From Glycine soja (taxonomy: Eukaryota > Streptophyta > Magnoliopsida > Fabales > Fabaceae): a stretch of DNA of 64,000 nt. The position numbers and the translations under genes are program-made. The DNA is taken from assembly GCF_004193775.1 (NCBI RefSeq), contig NC_041016.1, positions 44,999,522-45,063,521 of the forward strand. The letters run 5' to 3'. How positions within the stretch are numbered: the first letter of the stretch is position 1; the number at the start of each line of letters is the position of its first letter. Under the pieces are notes generated by a model. It was not told where the DNA came from. It saw only the letters and a list, made by a program, of their open reading frames with translations, and did not search any database. Below, piece by piece: positions 44,501 through 56,233 of this stretch.

Positions 44501-45635
44501 ATCTAGCCAGAAAAATAATCTTTGAAAATTACAAGTCAAATGCACACCGAACCACATGCATCCAAAATGTAATATGGTGGTAAATTTTTCATGTATGGAA
44601 TCCTCACACTTTCAACCAATGATAAGTCCACAATATTGATGAAAACCTTCTCTACACACTTTCATGTACTGAAACCATCGTACTCACAAAATGGTTTGTC
44701 AATTCTTGAAGAAAGCATAAAGACTCCTTTCATGATTTTAGCAGCTTGATCGTTGAACCAAATACTCAATATTTTTTCATTGTCTCTATGTTTTATCCTA
44801 TGAAAATACAATTGAGATTAACTGCAAGCTAACTGACAATATGTTAAAAAACCCATTCTCAACCTCCCATTTTTTAATGCAAGAAAAGAAATTGAAATAT
44901 GCAATGATATAAAACAAAGAAAACAACAACTCCATGTAGTCTTAGTTAAATTAAATTCAATCAATCTCTGCAAAATCATGTTCGGGTGCAAACAATAGAA
45001 AATAAAAAAGAAGTTCAATCCATATGCATTGAAGCAATGGAACTATGTATGGTTCATAGAAGAAATAAGCAATCTTAAATATCGTGTGCGATATTTGTAC
45101 ATATAAATGTAAAGAAATAGAGAATCTTTTAGTTTTATGCTTCAAAATGTGATTATATACAAAATATTATATATAATCTTAGAGTTTAAGTTTGAGTTAT
45201 CCTTCAATATGATTCCAATGAAATGGAATGAGAGAAAAAAAAAACACAACAAAATAAAACATCTAAATTATCTGGAAGAACGAAGGAGTGAGGAAAGAGA
45301 AACAAACTTAAGTTTGGAGGCACAGTTAGTTGTTTTCTTCACCATGAATGAATCAAAAGAGAATGAGGTGAGAAAGTAATGAAGAGATTAAATTAAACAA
45401 AGACACTAAATAAGTGTAAGGCTCTTTGGAAGTGAGTCTGCCTTCTTCTAGCACTGCAACATTTATAGTGTCATGTCATAACACAAGATGTATATGGTGA
45501 TAATTTTTCCCGGTAAGTACAATAACTCTCCTAAATATATGATAGAGAGTGTTCACATCAATAACTTGGACTTCTCATTTTCCAAAAGTATTAGGATTTC
45601 ATACAAGGAAAAATTACCACCATATACATCTTGTG
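41564..45635 (+). repeat. Duplicated repeat arm, copy gamma
   Basis: The most complete plus-orientation arm after alpha. 41564-41890 matches 15528-15860, then 41891-45635 runs colinear with about 7030-11764 apart from gaps. It ends ACCACCATATACATCTTGTG with a MITE-like palindrome (about 45482-45635). No credible genes. Confidence 0.75.
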
Positions 45636-47012
45636 TTCAACCTTCTTTGATACCACTAAATGTGACATTCTCTATCCCGACATACATATAAATAAGAAAA
45701 ACATATATTAATGTAGAATTTAATTGAACCAATTTTATTTAAATCACATACACAAATTCATGTGGGTAAAAGGATCACATCGGCTTCACCATTACCAAAT
45801 AAAACTTATTAAAAATGTATCCGGCTCAGAATAAGGCCGTCAAAGTTAACAAAAGAACTCATGTTAAGCAGTGGAATAAAATAAATTAAAATAACATCAC
45901 TAATTGAAATAAAAACTTATGCCCCAATGTCACATCCTATTAGAGCATTGTGTCTCAGTGTTCTCAAGCAAGAGATTCTTTAAAGCCATCCACCTAACCA
46001 TCTGCTCCCACGAACACAAAGTTTGAGATAAATATAAATGAAAACACACACACACGCACAATATAAGTATAACAGGCTGAACTTAGCATAATTCACAACA
46101 TTTTACCATTCATTGCATAACATCACTTGTCCCAAAGATTTAATCACAAAATCATATTCCACATCTTCACATTAATCATGTGTTCAAAACAACACATCTC
46201 AAGCAGAACACAACATCTCACACTCATACCATTCATTACACATTATCACGAACAAGTCACAGATATCATTGCACATACGTTATGCAACAAATACGCTAAG
46301 ACTCAATTGTATATGTAACATGGTGCAATGTCAATGAAAAACCTCATCGAGTGCCTAGGAGTACATGACAGGAAACACCACATGGGGTAAATCTTGTAAA
46401 TCCCAATTTGATCCTCTAAGGATCCCTACAGATGTTCATTCTAAACCCAATTGCGATAAACTCATCCCTTACATCTAAGTGGACTCTCGTGTGTAGTCCA
46501 ACAACAATAGTAGTGTCTCTAGTTGTTTCTTATGTTTTCTGAAACTTTTGCTCTGATTGTTCTGCTAGGGTTTTCAACCATTAGAGAGTAGGAGAAGGGA
46601 TATGAGGCATGTTTGAGTATTCCGGAAAAAGAGAGGGATTTGAAAGGGGGGTAGGAAAAACGAATTTGAGAGCATGATAGAGCGTAGAGACATATGGTAA
46701 ATGTAAAACTGACCTAGTATATCTCTATTTAGAACTATTATACTCTCAACCTATTATTTTCTCTATTTTCCTTATTTTAATATTTTATAAAAAGAAATAT
46801 ATTTTACTCCCTATCAAATAAATAAATAAAATATTCATATTATTTTATAAGAACATATAATTATTTTATTAACCTTAAATTCATTATTTTAATTAATAAA
46901 ATTATTTTTTCTTATTTATTTAATTACGAAAATCTCATTATTTTCCTAAAACTATATTTATTTTTAAATAGAATCTTTTTTAATTTATATTGTGCAAAAA
47001 TTGGGTGTTACA
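45636..47012 (-). mobile_element. LTR-A copy with PBS remnant (copia-free)
   Basis: 45636-45660 holds the decayed PBS (CTTCTTTGATACCA). 45661-47012 is LTR-A reading leftwards, TGTGACATTC...GGGTGTTACA. It matches 22142-22979 joined to 30445-31351, so it is the paralogous empty site of the copia insertion (ATTCT at 46438-46442). It has deletions near 46028 and 46604 relative to that copy. 1352 bp. Confidence 0.82.
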
Positions 47013-47752
47013 CAAGATGTATATGGTGGTAATTTTTCCTTGTCTGGAATCCTAGTACTTTTAGTAAATGATAAGTCCGCATTATTGATGTGAAGCCTTG
47101 ATCATATCTTTAGGAAAAACATTGTACTTACAAAATGGATTCTCAATATTTGAAGAAAGCATAAAGGCCACCTCTATGATAAGACCAACTTAATCATTGA
47201 GAACAAAGGCTCAAGATTCTAGAATATAGTCTAAGCTTTTGTTTTTGCTATGTAAACACAACTTAGATCAACTACCAAGGGTAACTAGTTATGTGCTAAA
47301 AAAACAAACTCTTCTCAACCTTGCATTTTATAATGGAATAAAACAAATTAAAATCTGCAATGGTAAAGAAAAAGTTACCTTCAATACTATAATAGAAGAA
47401 AGGAGGTCATCATGGTAATTGTGGTAAAGTAGTGGTGTTTCTACTCTTATTTCTTAGCATAGGAAGCCATTCCATTCATGAGACCATTTGTGTATTTCGA
47501 GTAATATTTTCAAATTCAGAAAAACAATTAACTAAACATTCTCAAGACTTACTCACCAAATTAATATCATTGTTCCACCATAGGAAGCCATGCTATTTCA
47601 TGAAATATGAAAACATTTTTACCTTGGTTGGGTTTAGAAAGCATGTTTTCTTATAATGTTTTGTTGTGTTATGCATTACCATTCATGTTTCTCCTTCTCT
47701 TTGACACATATAGATGCATTACCATTCATGTTTCTCCTTCTCTTTGACACCT
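47013..47752 (-). repeat. Inverted copy of the repeat-arm end
   Basis: CAAGATGTATATGGTGGTAA onward, colinear with 31352-31930 and 12852-13367. It ends at about 47752 after a tandem duplication (47671-47707 and 47714-47750), where plus-orientation arm DNA begins. Confidence 0.68.
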
Positions 47753-49710
47753 GTGGGGATCACTGCTCTCAACAAAAACATTATTGCATAATAATAACAC
47801 ATGAAAAAGGATATAGTAAGAATGGAAATTAACTAAACTTGGTTATTCATTAATCAAAACAAAATTGGCTTCAAGAAAATGAGCTCTCCCACAGGGCCAG
47901 ACGTAACTACCTTCAACATCTACTCAACCAACCAACCTATCCGTAAAGCCTCCTAAACTATTTAAAAATTAACATATCAAAGAATTGAAACTTTCAGTTT
48001 TCATAGTGAGGTCTGAACAACCAAACATATATAAAGTAATAGGAACTAACAAAAAAGAATCGACCTTTTTATTTGAATTCTTCAATGTAAGAGACAATAT
48101 AATTATTTGAAGATAAGTGTCTCTTTTCTTCTTGTTTATTGGAATCTTTATAGAACCAAGATATTAAGGAAAGAAAACTTTCAGTATTTGAATTTTTTTA
48201 AGCAAAAACCCTCAATTTCCCAAGACTCTATATCATTGATATTGGAGTAGACATCATTGAGTTAGCCTTTCATCATATTAAGAAATCAGCAATTTAGCAA
48301 TACACTAAAAGTTTCTTCATATCCTATAGGTGTTGAATCTTTCCTATTAATTAGCGGGTCATGAATATCTTTATACACACTTGCCAAAGACCAAACTTGA
48401 AACAACTTAGCACATTAAACTTAAAAATCATGAAGACAGGACCCCAAGTTAATTGTCGACAATATGGAGTAACTAAAACCAGAAACCTTAGCACTATTGC
48501 AACTCCAAGCTTTTACATGCATGTGCACACCATATTTACTATACTTTGATCAACTGATACAATCTATTTGATTGAAAAGATAATTTATACTACTCTTCTA
48601 ATGTAGTGGACAACTAAAATCAAAATAATATAATAGAAAATACCGCTTAAGCCATTCAAGTCAAGTCATTTTGAATCTCACCATTACTATCATGCATGTC
48701 AAAGAGAAGGAGAATCAGGCATCGTAATGCATAACACAACAAAACATTAAAAGAAAACATGCTTCCTAAAGCCAACCAAGGTAAAAGTGTATTCATATTT
48801 CGTGAACTTTTTCAAAACTATAAGACACATATAACCATATATAAAAACATGGCGGAACAATCTCAACACATGCACAACACAGACCACACATTATTTCAGA
48901 AAATGAGTGGTAAGGAAAAATAATAAAGCACTGTTAATAAAACCGTAGGTGCACTAAGATAACAAGGGTGTGATGACAAAAGGAACACATTGTGATTTTG
49001 AAAATTAGAAAACCCAAAGTTTATTAGGCCATTTCACCAAACATACAACTCGCAACTGATCTGGCAAAAGAAATAGTGAGTAGAAAATGGAACTTGAAGA
49101 CAAAAAACAAATAAAAGAAAGATGATTTTCTCTTTATCATTCGCAGAAAAGAAAAATTGAGGAAACACACTGCAAACAAATGTTTAGATTTCCTTATGTG
49201 ACACTATACTAACTAGTGAAAATTTAGCAGATAATTTAAAGTTAATAGAGATGCAGAATGTAAATAATTAAAAAAGGAATTATGCGGCTTTGATGGTGTT
49301 GTCATTTTCACCAAAAAGAATCCAAGTGAAAATTCCATGGGACCTCCATTCCACGATGCATACCTTCATGAAAACTAAAGAAAATTAAGAGTGAAGTAGT
49401 AACATAATGAAACTACTTCAAAAAATGCCAAGTAGATCTGTTGCAAAAATATGTGTCCATATATACTTTTCAATAATTAGAAAATTCTCGAATAACAATT
49501 AAAAAATTATTTTGAATATAATGGATGGGCTTCGTATGCTAAGAAATAAGAGCAGAAACCCTAGAACTTAACCACAATTACATTGATGATCTCTTGTCTT
49601 CTTTTATATTATTGTCTGCAACTTTTTCTTTATCATTGCATATTTTAATTTGTTTTCTTCCATTACAAAATGCAAGGTTGAGAAGAGTTTTTTTTTTAAA
49701 AACATTACTA
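47753..49710 (+). repeat. Duplicated repeat arm, copy epsilon (left of CACTA)
   Basis: Colinear with 32660-34620 in copy delta. It ends with the CTA target duplicate of the large CACTA and continues at 63262. Confidence 0.75.
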
Positions 49711-49737
49711 CACTACTACAAAAAGCAGTTTTAACAT

Positions 49738-50012
49738 TGGCTTATTAACATCGGTTTTGGACAAAACTTATGTTAAGTTAAACGCGGTGGCCTATTTGTA
49801 AATAAAGTATCCTTCTAAACATCGGTTTTTCAAAAATTGATGTTAACTAATGATGTTAACATCGTCTTTTCAAAAACCGATGTTAACGTATGATATGTTA
49901 ACATCGGTTTTCCAAAAAACTGATGTTAATGCATACACGTTAACATCGGTTTTTCAAAAACCGATGTTAACGTATGATATGTTAACATCGATTTTTCAAA
50001 AAACCGATGTTA
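49738..50012. repeat. Left subterminal repeats of CACTA
   Basis: About five inverted pairs of TTAACATCGGTTTTT and AAAAACCGATGTTAA at roughly 50-70-bp spacing, forming palindromes. In En/Spm-type elements such motifs are bound by the TNPA-type protein. Confidence 0.9.
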
Positions 50013-52190
50013 ATATAAACTTTTTTTAATTATTTATATATTTTTAAAAAAATCATATATTGCGTTATTAATTATATTTTAATTAAAAAAATATAATAAT
50101 TAATAAACAATTATAAATTCAAAAGGTAAGCATTTAAAAATTAAAGTAAATTTTTAAAATGAATTTCGTAATTTTAATTTTATTATTTCATGATTATCAT
50201 TTAAATATAACACACATTTATATAAATTATTTGATATTAGTTAATTTGAAAAAAAAAAAACTGTTTTTAATAATTGAGTTTAACTTTTATAGAATGTTGG
50301 TAAAATTAATTATATCGTAAAAAAATTAAAATTTATTATTAATATATTTTTATTTAATTATTATAAAAATAAAAAAATTATATTTCTTTTGATTGTTTTA
50401 CATATATTTGTAGGATTTAAAAAAAATGATATTTTCATTATTTTTAAACAAATTTTTTAGAACAAAAATAAAAATATTTTCATGACACGAAAATTATGTT
50501 TTAAGTCTTTAAATTTAGAGTTAATTATAATCCACATTTAATTTATTTTTATTACATTTGTCATTATTATTATTATTTTTAACCTCATTTGTTAATTATG
50601 TGAATTTTTTGTTAATAAATTTAATAAAAAAAATATTTAGGAATAAGAAACAAAGAAAAAGAATTATATTTAAATAGTGATGAATTTTTTTTGTCAAAAG
50701 TTATTTTAATACTCAATTAAATATATTTTAATACTCATTTAGGAAAGAAGAAACAAAGAAAAAACATTTCGAATTAATTATTTTCAGTCTCTATTTTTTT
50801 TAAAATTCTAATTTTAATATTTGAACAAATATTTGGCTTGTCAAAGTCTTCAAACTTTTCTTTATTATCTTTAGATTTTGCCGTCAACTTTATTTGTGTG
50901 ACAAAATGATGTTATGATAAACATTGAGACTATCACATGTTAGATAAAAAAAATATATATTGAATTTTATTATTAACTTGTGTGAAAAATAAAAATCTCT
51001 AAACATGAATTATATCACCCAAAATCAAAATCAAATATGCAAAACCAATTCCATTTAAAATTAATTTTGTAAATGCTGATCCAAATTACTATCTAAAAAT
51101 TGATTATGTTGTGATGAAAATTCTGCATAAAGTTAACTCAAGGATACGTTGCAAATAATGGTTAAAGTCGGTCAACTTTTCATACACATACACGAAATTT
51201 TATAATTAAATGACAATATAAAATTTTAACAAATTCATTAAAAATCATCAATTTTTTATGACTTATTTTTCATCACGTAATGATTTTTTCTTTTTCTTTC
51301 AATAAATTTTTTGAGTCTCACTTGTCTCCTTCTTTAAAAGTGAGACCTACTAAAATTATAAATTTTAACTAATTATAAAAAAAGGGTATGGAAGAATGTG
51401 ACTAGCATTTCTCCCTTCCTCTATTCAAACTACATTTAATTTTTACATTTTATCAATACTATTTTATTCATTCAGTAAAACCACCGGCTACTTTTTGTTA
51501 TAATTTTTTGTGTCAAATTAATTATATTAAGATTTTTAAATAAAACATGTTAAAAATTAATTTTAAAATTTTTATATAAAAAATAAAATACTACACTTGT
51601 AGTATGTGGGTTATACAAACACGTAGTAACTAAGTTTCCCTAGTATTCTATAAAAAAAAGTATGAAAAAAGAAAATACATTTAATGTGTTTAAAACAATC
51701 TTTTTAATTTAACAAGTATTTTAATATGTGCATTACGTGAGATGAATATTTATTGTTACATAATTAAAAGTCATAATGATTAAATAAATATATATTTTTA
51801 TATATAATTTATAGTAATTAATTTTATTAAAGAATAAAGTACTTTTAATATGCTTTGATAATATCCTCAACATAAATTTTAATAAAAATATTTATCAATT
51901 ACTTGACTTACGCTTACTTTCGTGAAAGAAAAAACAATACGCTGACATAGTTTGTTGGCAACATAATTTTATAAAATTGATTTATTAATTTTATCAAATT
52001 AAACTATTGAAGTATGCAAACCGAAAAAAAATCAAGGTAAAAGAGAAAAAATCATATTTTTTTTGTAAAAGAAGAAAAAAAGTGCAGATAGAGAATTAAT
52101 TTTAAGAGGATAAATTTATTTTCAATAATACTTTCTCTACTTTGATTGGAAATTCAAAATTCAAAATCACAAAATTATCCCTTAAGTCCT
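50013..52190. other. AT-rich non-coding CACTA interior
   Basis: Very AT-rich with T and A homopolymers. No coding frame, splice pattern or known motif on either strand. Confidence 0.6.
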
Positions 52191-53180
52191 TACAAAGGAA
52201 TCGCTTCTTCTTCTCTTCATCTGTCTCACTCTCACTTTTAATTTTTTGCCCTAAAACCCTCGCGTGGCCACCCAAGGTAAGTCTTCGTCTTCGCTGAACT
52301 GCATCGTTGCTATTGTCATCTAAATTTCTGCATTTTTATATTAATTTGTGCAAAAGAAAATTTTCACTTTTTTTTTTCTTCTTCTCTATATTGCTTCACA
52401 GAAAAGAGAATAGAGAGGGCAACCGAGTCTTCATCTTCGACTCACCATGAAGCTCATCAAGGTTGACTGTTTATATATGTTTTTCATTTCTTAGTTTAAA
52501 AACAAAGAACACATTTAAATTTAGATTTTTTCATTTTCGTTCTTTCTTGGTGTCTTTGCCGGCCCCAAAGGAAGGATAGTGGAATACAGTGTTAGAAGTT
52601 TGAATGATGAAGCATTAGGCCACATTGTCCTCTGGTAGAGCTATTATTGGCTTATCGATTTGAATGATGAAGCATTAGGCCACATCTAATTGGAACTGAA
52701 TTTAAAAGTCTTAATCCTTTCCTAAACTCTGTTCAAAGCATAGTCTTGTTACTCGTCATGGGTTACTCGTCGTGGGTGATTACGACTTCCTTGAATGAAT
52801 ATGTATTCTTTTCTATGAAAGTATTTTCTATTAAACTCGATATTATATTTTTGCACAGTTCAATTCTAGCAACATTACGCTCATTTGTCAAAGTGTATTT
52901 TACTGATTAAGATGGGGGCTACTTAGTACCAGGTTGCCCTCCTATTCTCAGGTAAGCTCTAAACAAGTCAAAATTGTGGTACCAAAAAATCAAATTGAAT
53001 GCAATAAATGAAGTTTCTGACTTGTGAAACCAACTGTGTTGCACTTGCAGCCTCATCAACTACACGTGTTCATCTAACAAACATCTCAATGTGACCAATA
53101 CGGGTTTCCTCTGCAGCCTACACCTGTCATCACTGCCAATGAATTAATACAGTGAGCATATCTATATAAGGTGCGTTTGG
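52191..53180 (+). other. Exon-like GC-richer patch in CACTA, possible captured 5' UTR
   Basis: Pyrimidine-rich CTTCTTCTTCTCTTCATCTG, then CCCTAAAACCCTCGCGTGGCC and CAAGGTAAG (donor-like, 52272-52280), intron-like T-rich DNA, TTCACAG (acceptor-like, 52396-52402), then a short ATG...GTTGAC segment near 52447. It resembles a plant 5' UTR with a leader intron, either the CACTA gene's own first exon or a captured host fragment. It includes a 27-bp direct duplication (52599-52625, 52659-52685). No protein recognised. Confidence 0.35.
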
Positions 53181-56100
53181 ACTTTGGATCATGTCTTATC
53201 TTGAACTTAGGATGGGTTAAACATTATTTTTTATTAACTATGATATTTAATTTAACATTGTTTTAAAAACATGATTCTAAGTTTTAGACTTTTCATTGAA
53301 TATAAAGCTCTTAGAAATAGCTTTTGAATCAACACTAACTTGAGTCGTATTATTAGTCATGCTATTTGTTCAATGTGTACTCTTGAACTCAAGTCATTTT
53401 AGTAATTGCCCACAAAATCAGTTTTGGTAGCAAATTTCTAAACAATAATCATATTATATACTACAAACTTATGTTTACTTACAATCAATTCTATAGAACC
53501 ATGTTAATTCAAAATTAATTCTACAAACACCTCAATTCACTTTTAATATGAATAAATGCGCAGTTATTGTTATTTGGGATTTTTTTAAGAGAATAAAATA
53601 GAAAATGCCGAAAATATATGGAACAAAGTTGAAACGTAAATAATGACTAGAACTTCAAAGCTTAACCACCTAATAAATGTATAAGTTATCAAAGTTTAAC
53701 CATCAACAATAAATCACTCTAGACAAAAGCTGAAACCAGAAGTCCAATGATTAACCACCATATAAGGCAGAAATTAAAACTATTAAAGTCAACAAGCAAA
53801 ACTTAACCACTAAACAAAAGCCACATCTTAGCACTTAACCACTTAACAAAAGAAAAACATGCCTAAAAGAAAGAAGAAAAATAGCTTAATGTATCGTATA
53901 TTTTAACAATATTTTTTAATGTATGAAAATGAAAGCAAGTAATTTTGGCGATAAAAAAAAAAAAATTGTTTTTGTTTTTATTTGAGCAATCAAACCAGAA
54001 TATGAAGCTATCATTACGCCCTGTTTCATCTTACTATTGTCCATTATTACTTCCTAAATCTTAACAGAAAAATTCAAATGAATTTTGCATACAAATGGCG
54101 TGCTACCTTCATGAAGTCAATATGATCAAATTAATTCGTCATATTTCACATCTTTCATATTATTTCGTCGAGTTAATAACGATAACCAGCAACGTAGGGT
54201 ATACTAGCTTGAATGCATGTACGTACGTTTTGTCCTCCCTCCATTTCTTTTCTCCAACTTTTTTTATAATACTTTGTTTATAACATATCTTTACTTTATT
54301 TTTTTTCACTTTTTATCTTTCTCCTTAATTAACATCATATTTTATTTTTCAAGTCATTATAAACATACATTTTACTTTTTTTATAGTTCAGTTATATCTC
54401 ATTTTTTTTTACCTCTATTTACATTTCTTATTATATGATTTATTTATTTCACATATCATATCAATTATATTCTTTCTCTTTCCTTTGCTCCCTATCCCCT
54501 CCAACATGGGGTGGACATTTATATATTTTTTTCTTTTCTCTTTTCATGTCTTATTAGAATTGTTGTAAAATATTATGCGATATTATGTAACATTCAAAAG
54601 AAAAGGTCATGAGGTTTATATTATACCACCGACAAGCAACCCAGATATGCTGTAATTAAATTGGACCATCATTAGCAGTAGAGAAAGGGAATATACAGGG
54701 AAAAACACAGGTAAATTAGAGAGCCCAATAAAATTATACTGCGTCACGTACAATACAACCTTCAATAACCCAATTAAATAATTTAACGAAATTGCAGTTG
54801 AATGGTTCCTTGAATTCATTTCCAAGTTAGGTAAATAGACTAGGCAATTAAAATTTAGAGCATCGATCTTATTTTTTTTTTATTTTAATGAGATAATTTA
54901 ACAAAGGTTGGAGACAGGCCAATTCCAAGTCAAAAATTGTGAAGTAATGTACTTGTAACTCTATCACAAAGCCAACGACTCAGCCATATCAAAACTACAA
55001 AGTCCACCATTATAACCTTCACAAGATGGAGCGGTTTAACAAACATCGTACACTGCCCCTCAATATAAGTCAATTCACATTCTCTGTCGTGGGAAACTTT
55101 ACAATTGCAAAACCAAATACAATATAAAATTAACCTTGAATAGAAAACAGAAACCACACATAAACTCTCTGATGGAAAACCAAATAGCAAGAGATGCAAC
55201 TGGGAAAATCGTTATTGTTATTTGGGATTTTTTTAAGAATAAATGTTTACTTACAATCAATTATACTAGTATATACTATGAATCGTTATTTGGGATTTTT
55301 TTAAGAATAAATGTGTAGAATTGTAAAAGTTTTTTACATAATTTTTTTATAATAATAACTTAAAAATTAAATGTATTAAAAAAACTTAAAAATTAAATTA
55401 AACATGAATTTAATAGATTGACAATGTAAAATCTTACACTAACCATACATATTTACTAAACTCTGTTTTTGGATACTAAAAAAAGAGTACTGGTTGGGCC
55501 ATAACAAATTAGTGTATTTCCTTTAGACTTAGATAATAGTAAAAAATAAATAAAATTTATTTTGATCAGCACCTATTTATTAGTTTTGCTTCTGAGTGTA
55601 GCATTCATATCGATATTTGATTTTCGGAATGATGATTGATGTAGGTGTTCATTCAGTTATTTCTTTGATTCTTGCTTTCATTTTGGACCATACTGCTCAT
55701 CATCACAGGTACAAATGTTTGTTACCAATAAATATTTTTATTACGTGTTCACTGCCATTAATGACAATTGATATATGCTATATAAATTGTGTTCATGATG
55801 AGTGAACCTTAGATTCCCGTTTGAGATTAGATGCAATGATTCTTGCGGACAGTTCGCATTAATCATTGTATTCAATCTTGAATTGTCCATTTGGACAGTT
55901 TGGGGAGACTAATATTTTTACGGTAGATTCATGTGTTAAGGTTAAAATTATTTTGTTTAATTTGATGAAATTTCGGTAATGCATTTCTAGTTGTTCTCTG
56001 AGTGCATACTTGATTATCGGGAAATTAATTTCACTGATTTCATGTCGTGTACTTGGAGACCAATGCGAAATGCTGCCAAAATTTTGTCAAATTTAACAAA

Positions 56101-56233
56101 ATAGAATTAACCCTGATGTATGAAGCTACCATAAAAGACGGTCTTCCCGAATGGGATAGGGCCACACCTATAATAAAAAGTGAGATTTTCATGCTTCGAA
56201 TAACTTTGAGAGTATGACCGAGTTATTACTTAG
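53181..56233. other. Non-coding CACTA interior upstream of TNP2
   Basis: AT-rich DNA with short repeated pieces (TTATTTGGGATTTTTTTAAG near 53570, 55218 and 55284). Small frames here (e.g. 54616-54825 and 54930-55199 on the minus strand) show no domain. It presumably contains the promoter and leader of the transposase gene. Confidence 0.5.

Noticed and set aside
54095..54438. Two overlapping plus-strand frames with hydrophobic content
   Set aside because: T-rich DNA in the CACTA interior; no ATG context, domain or splice support.
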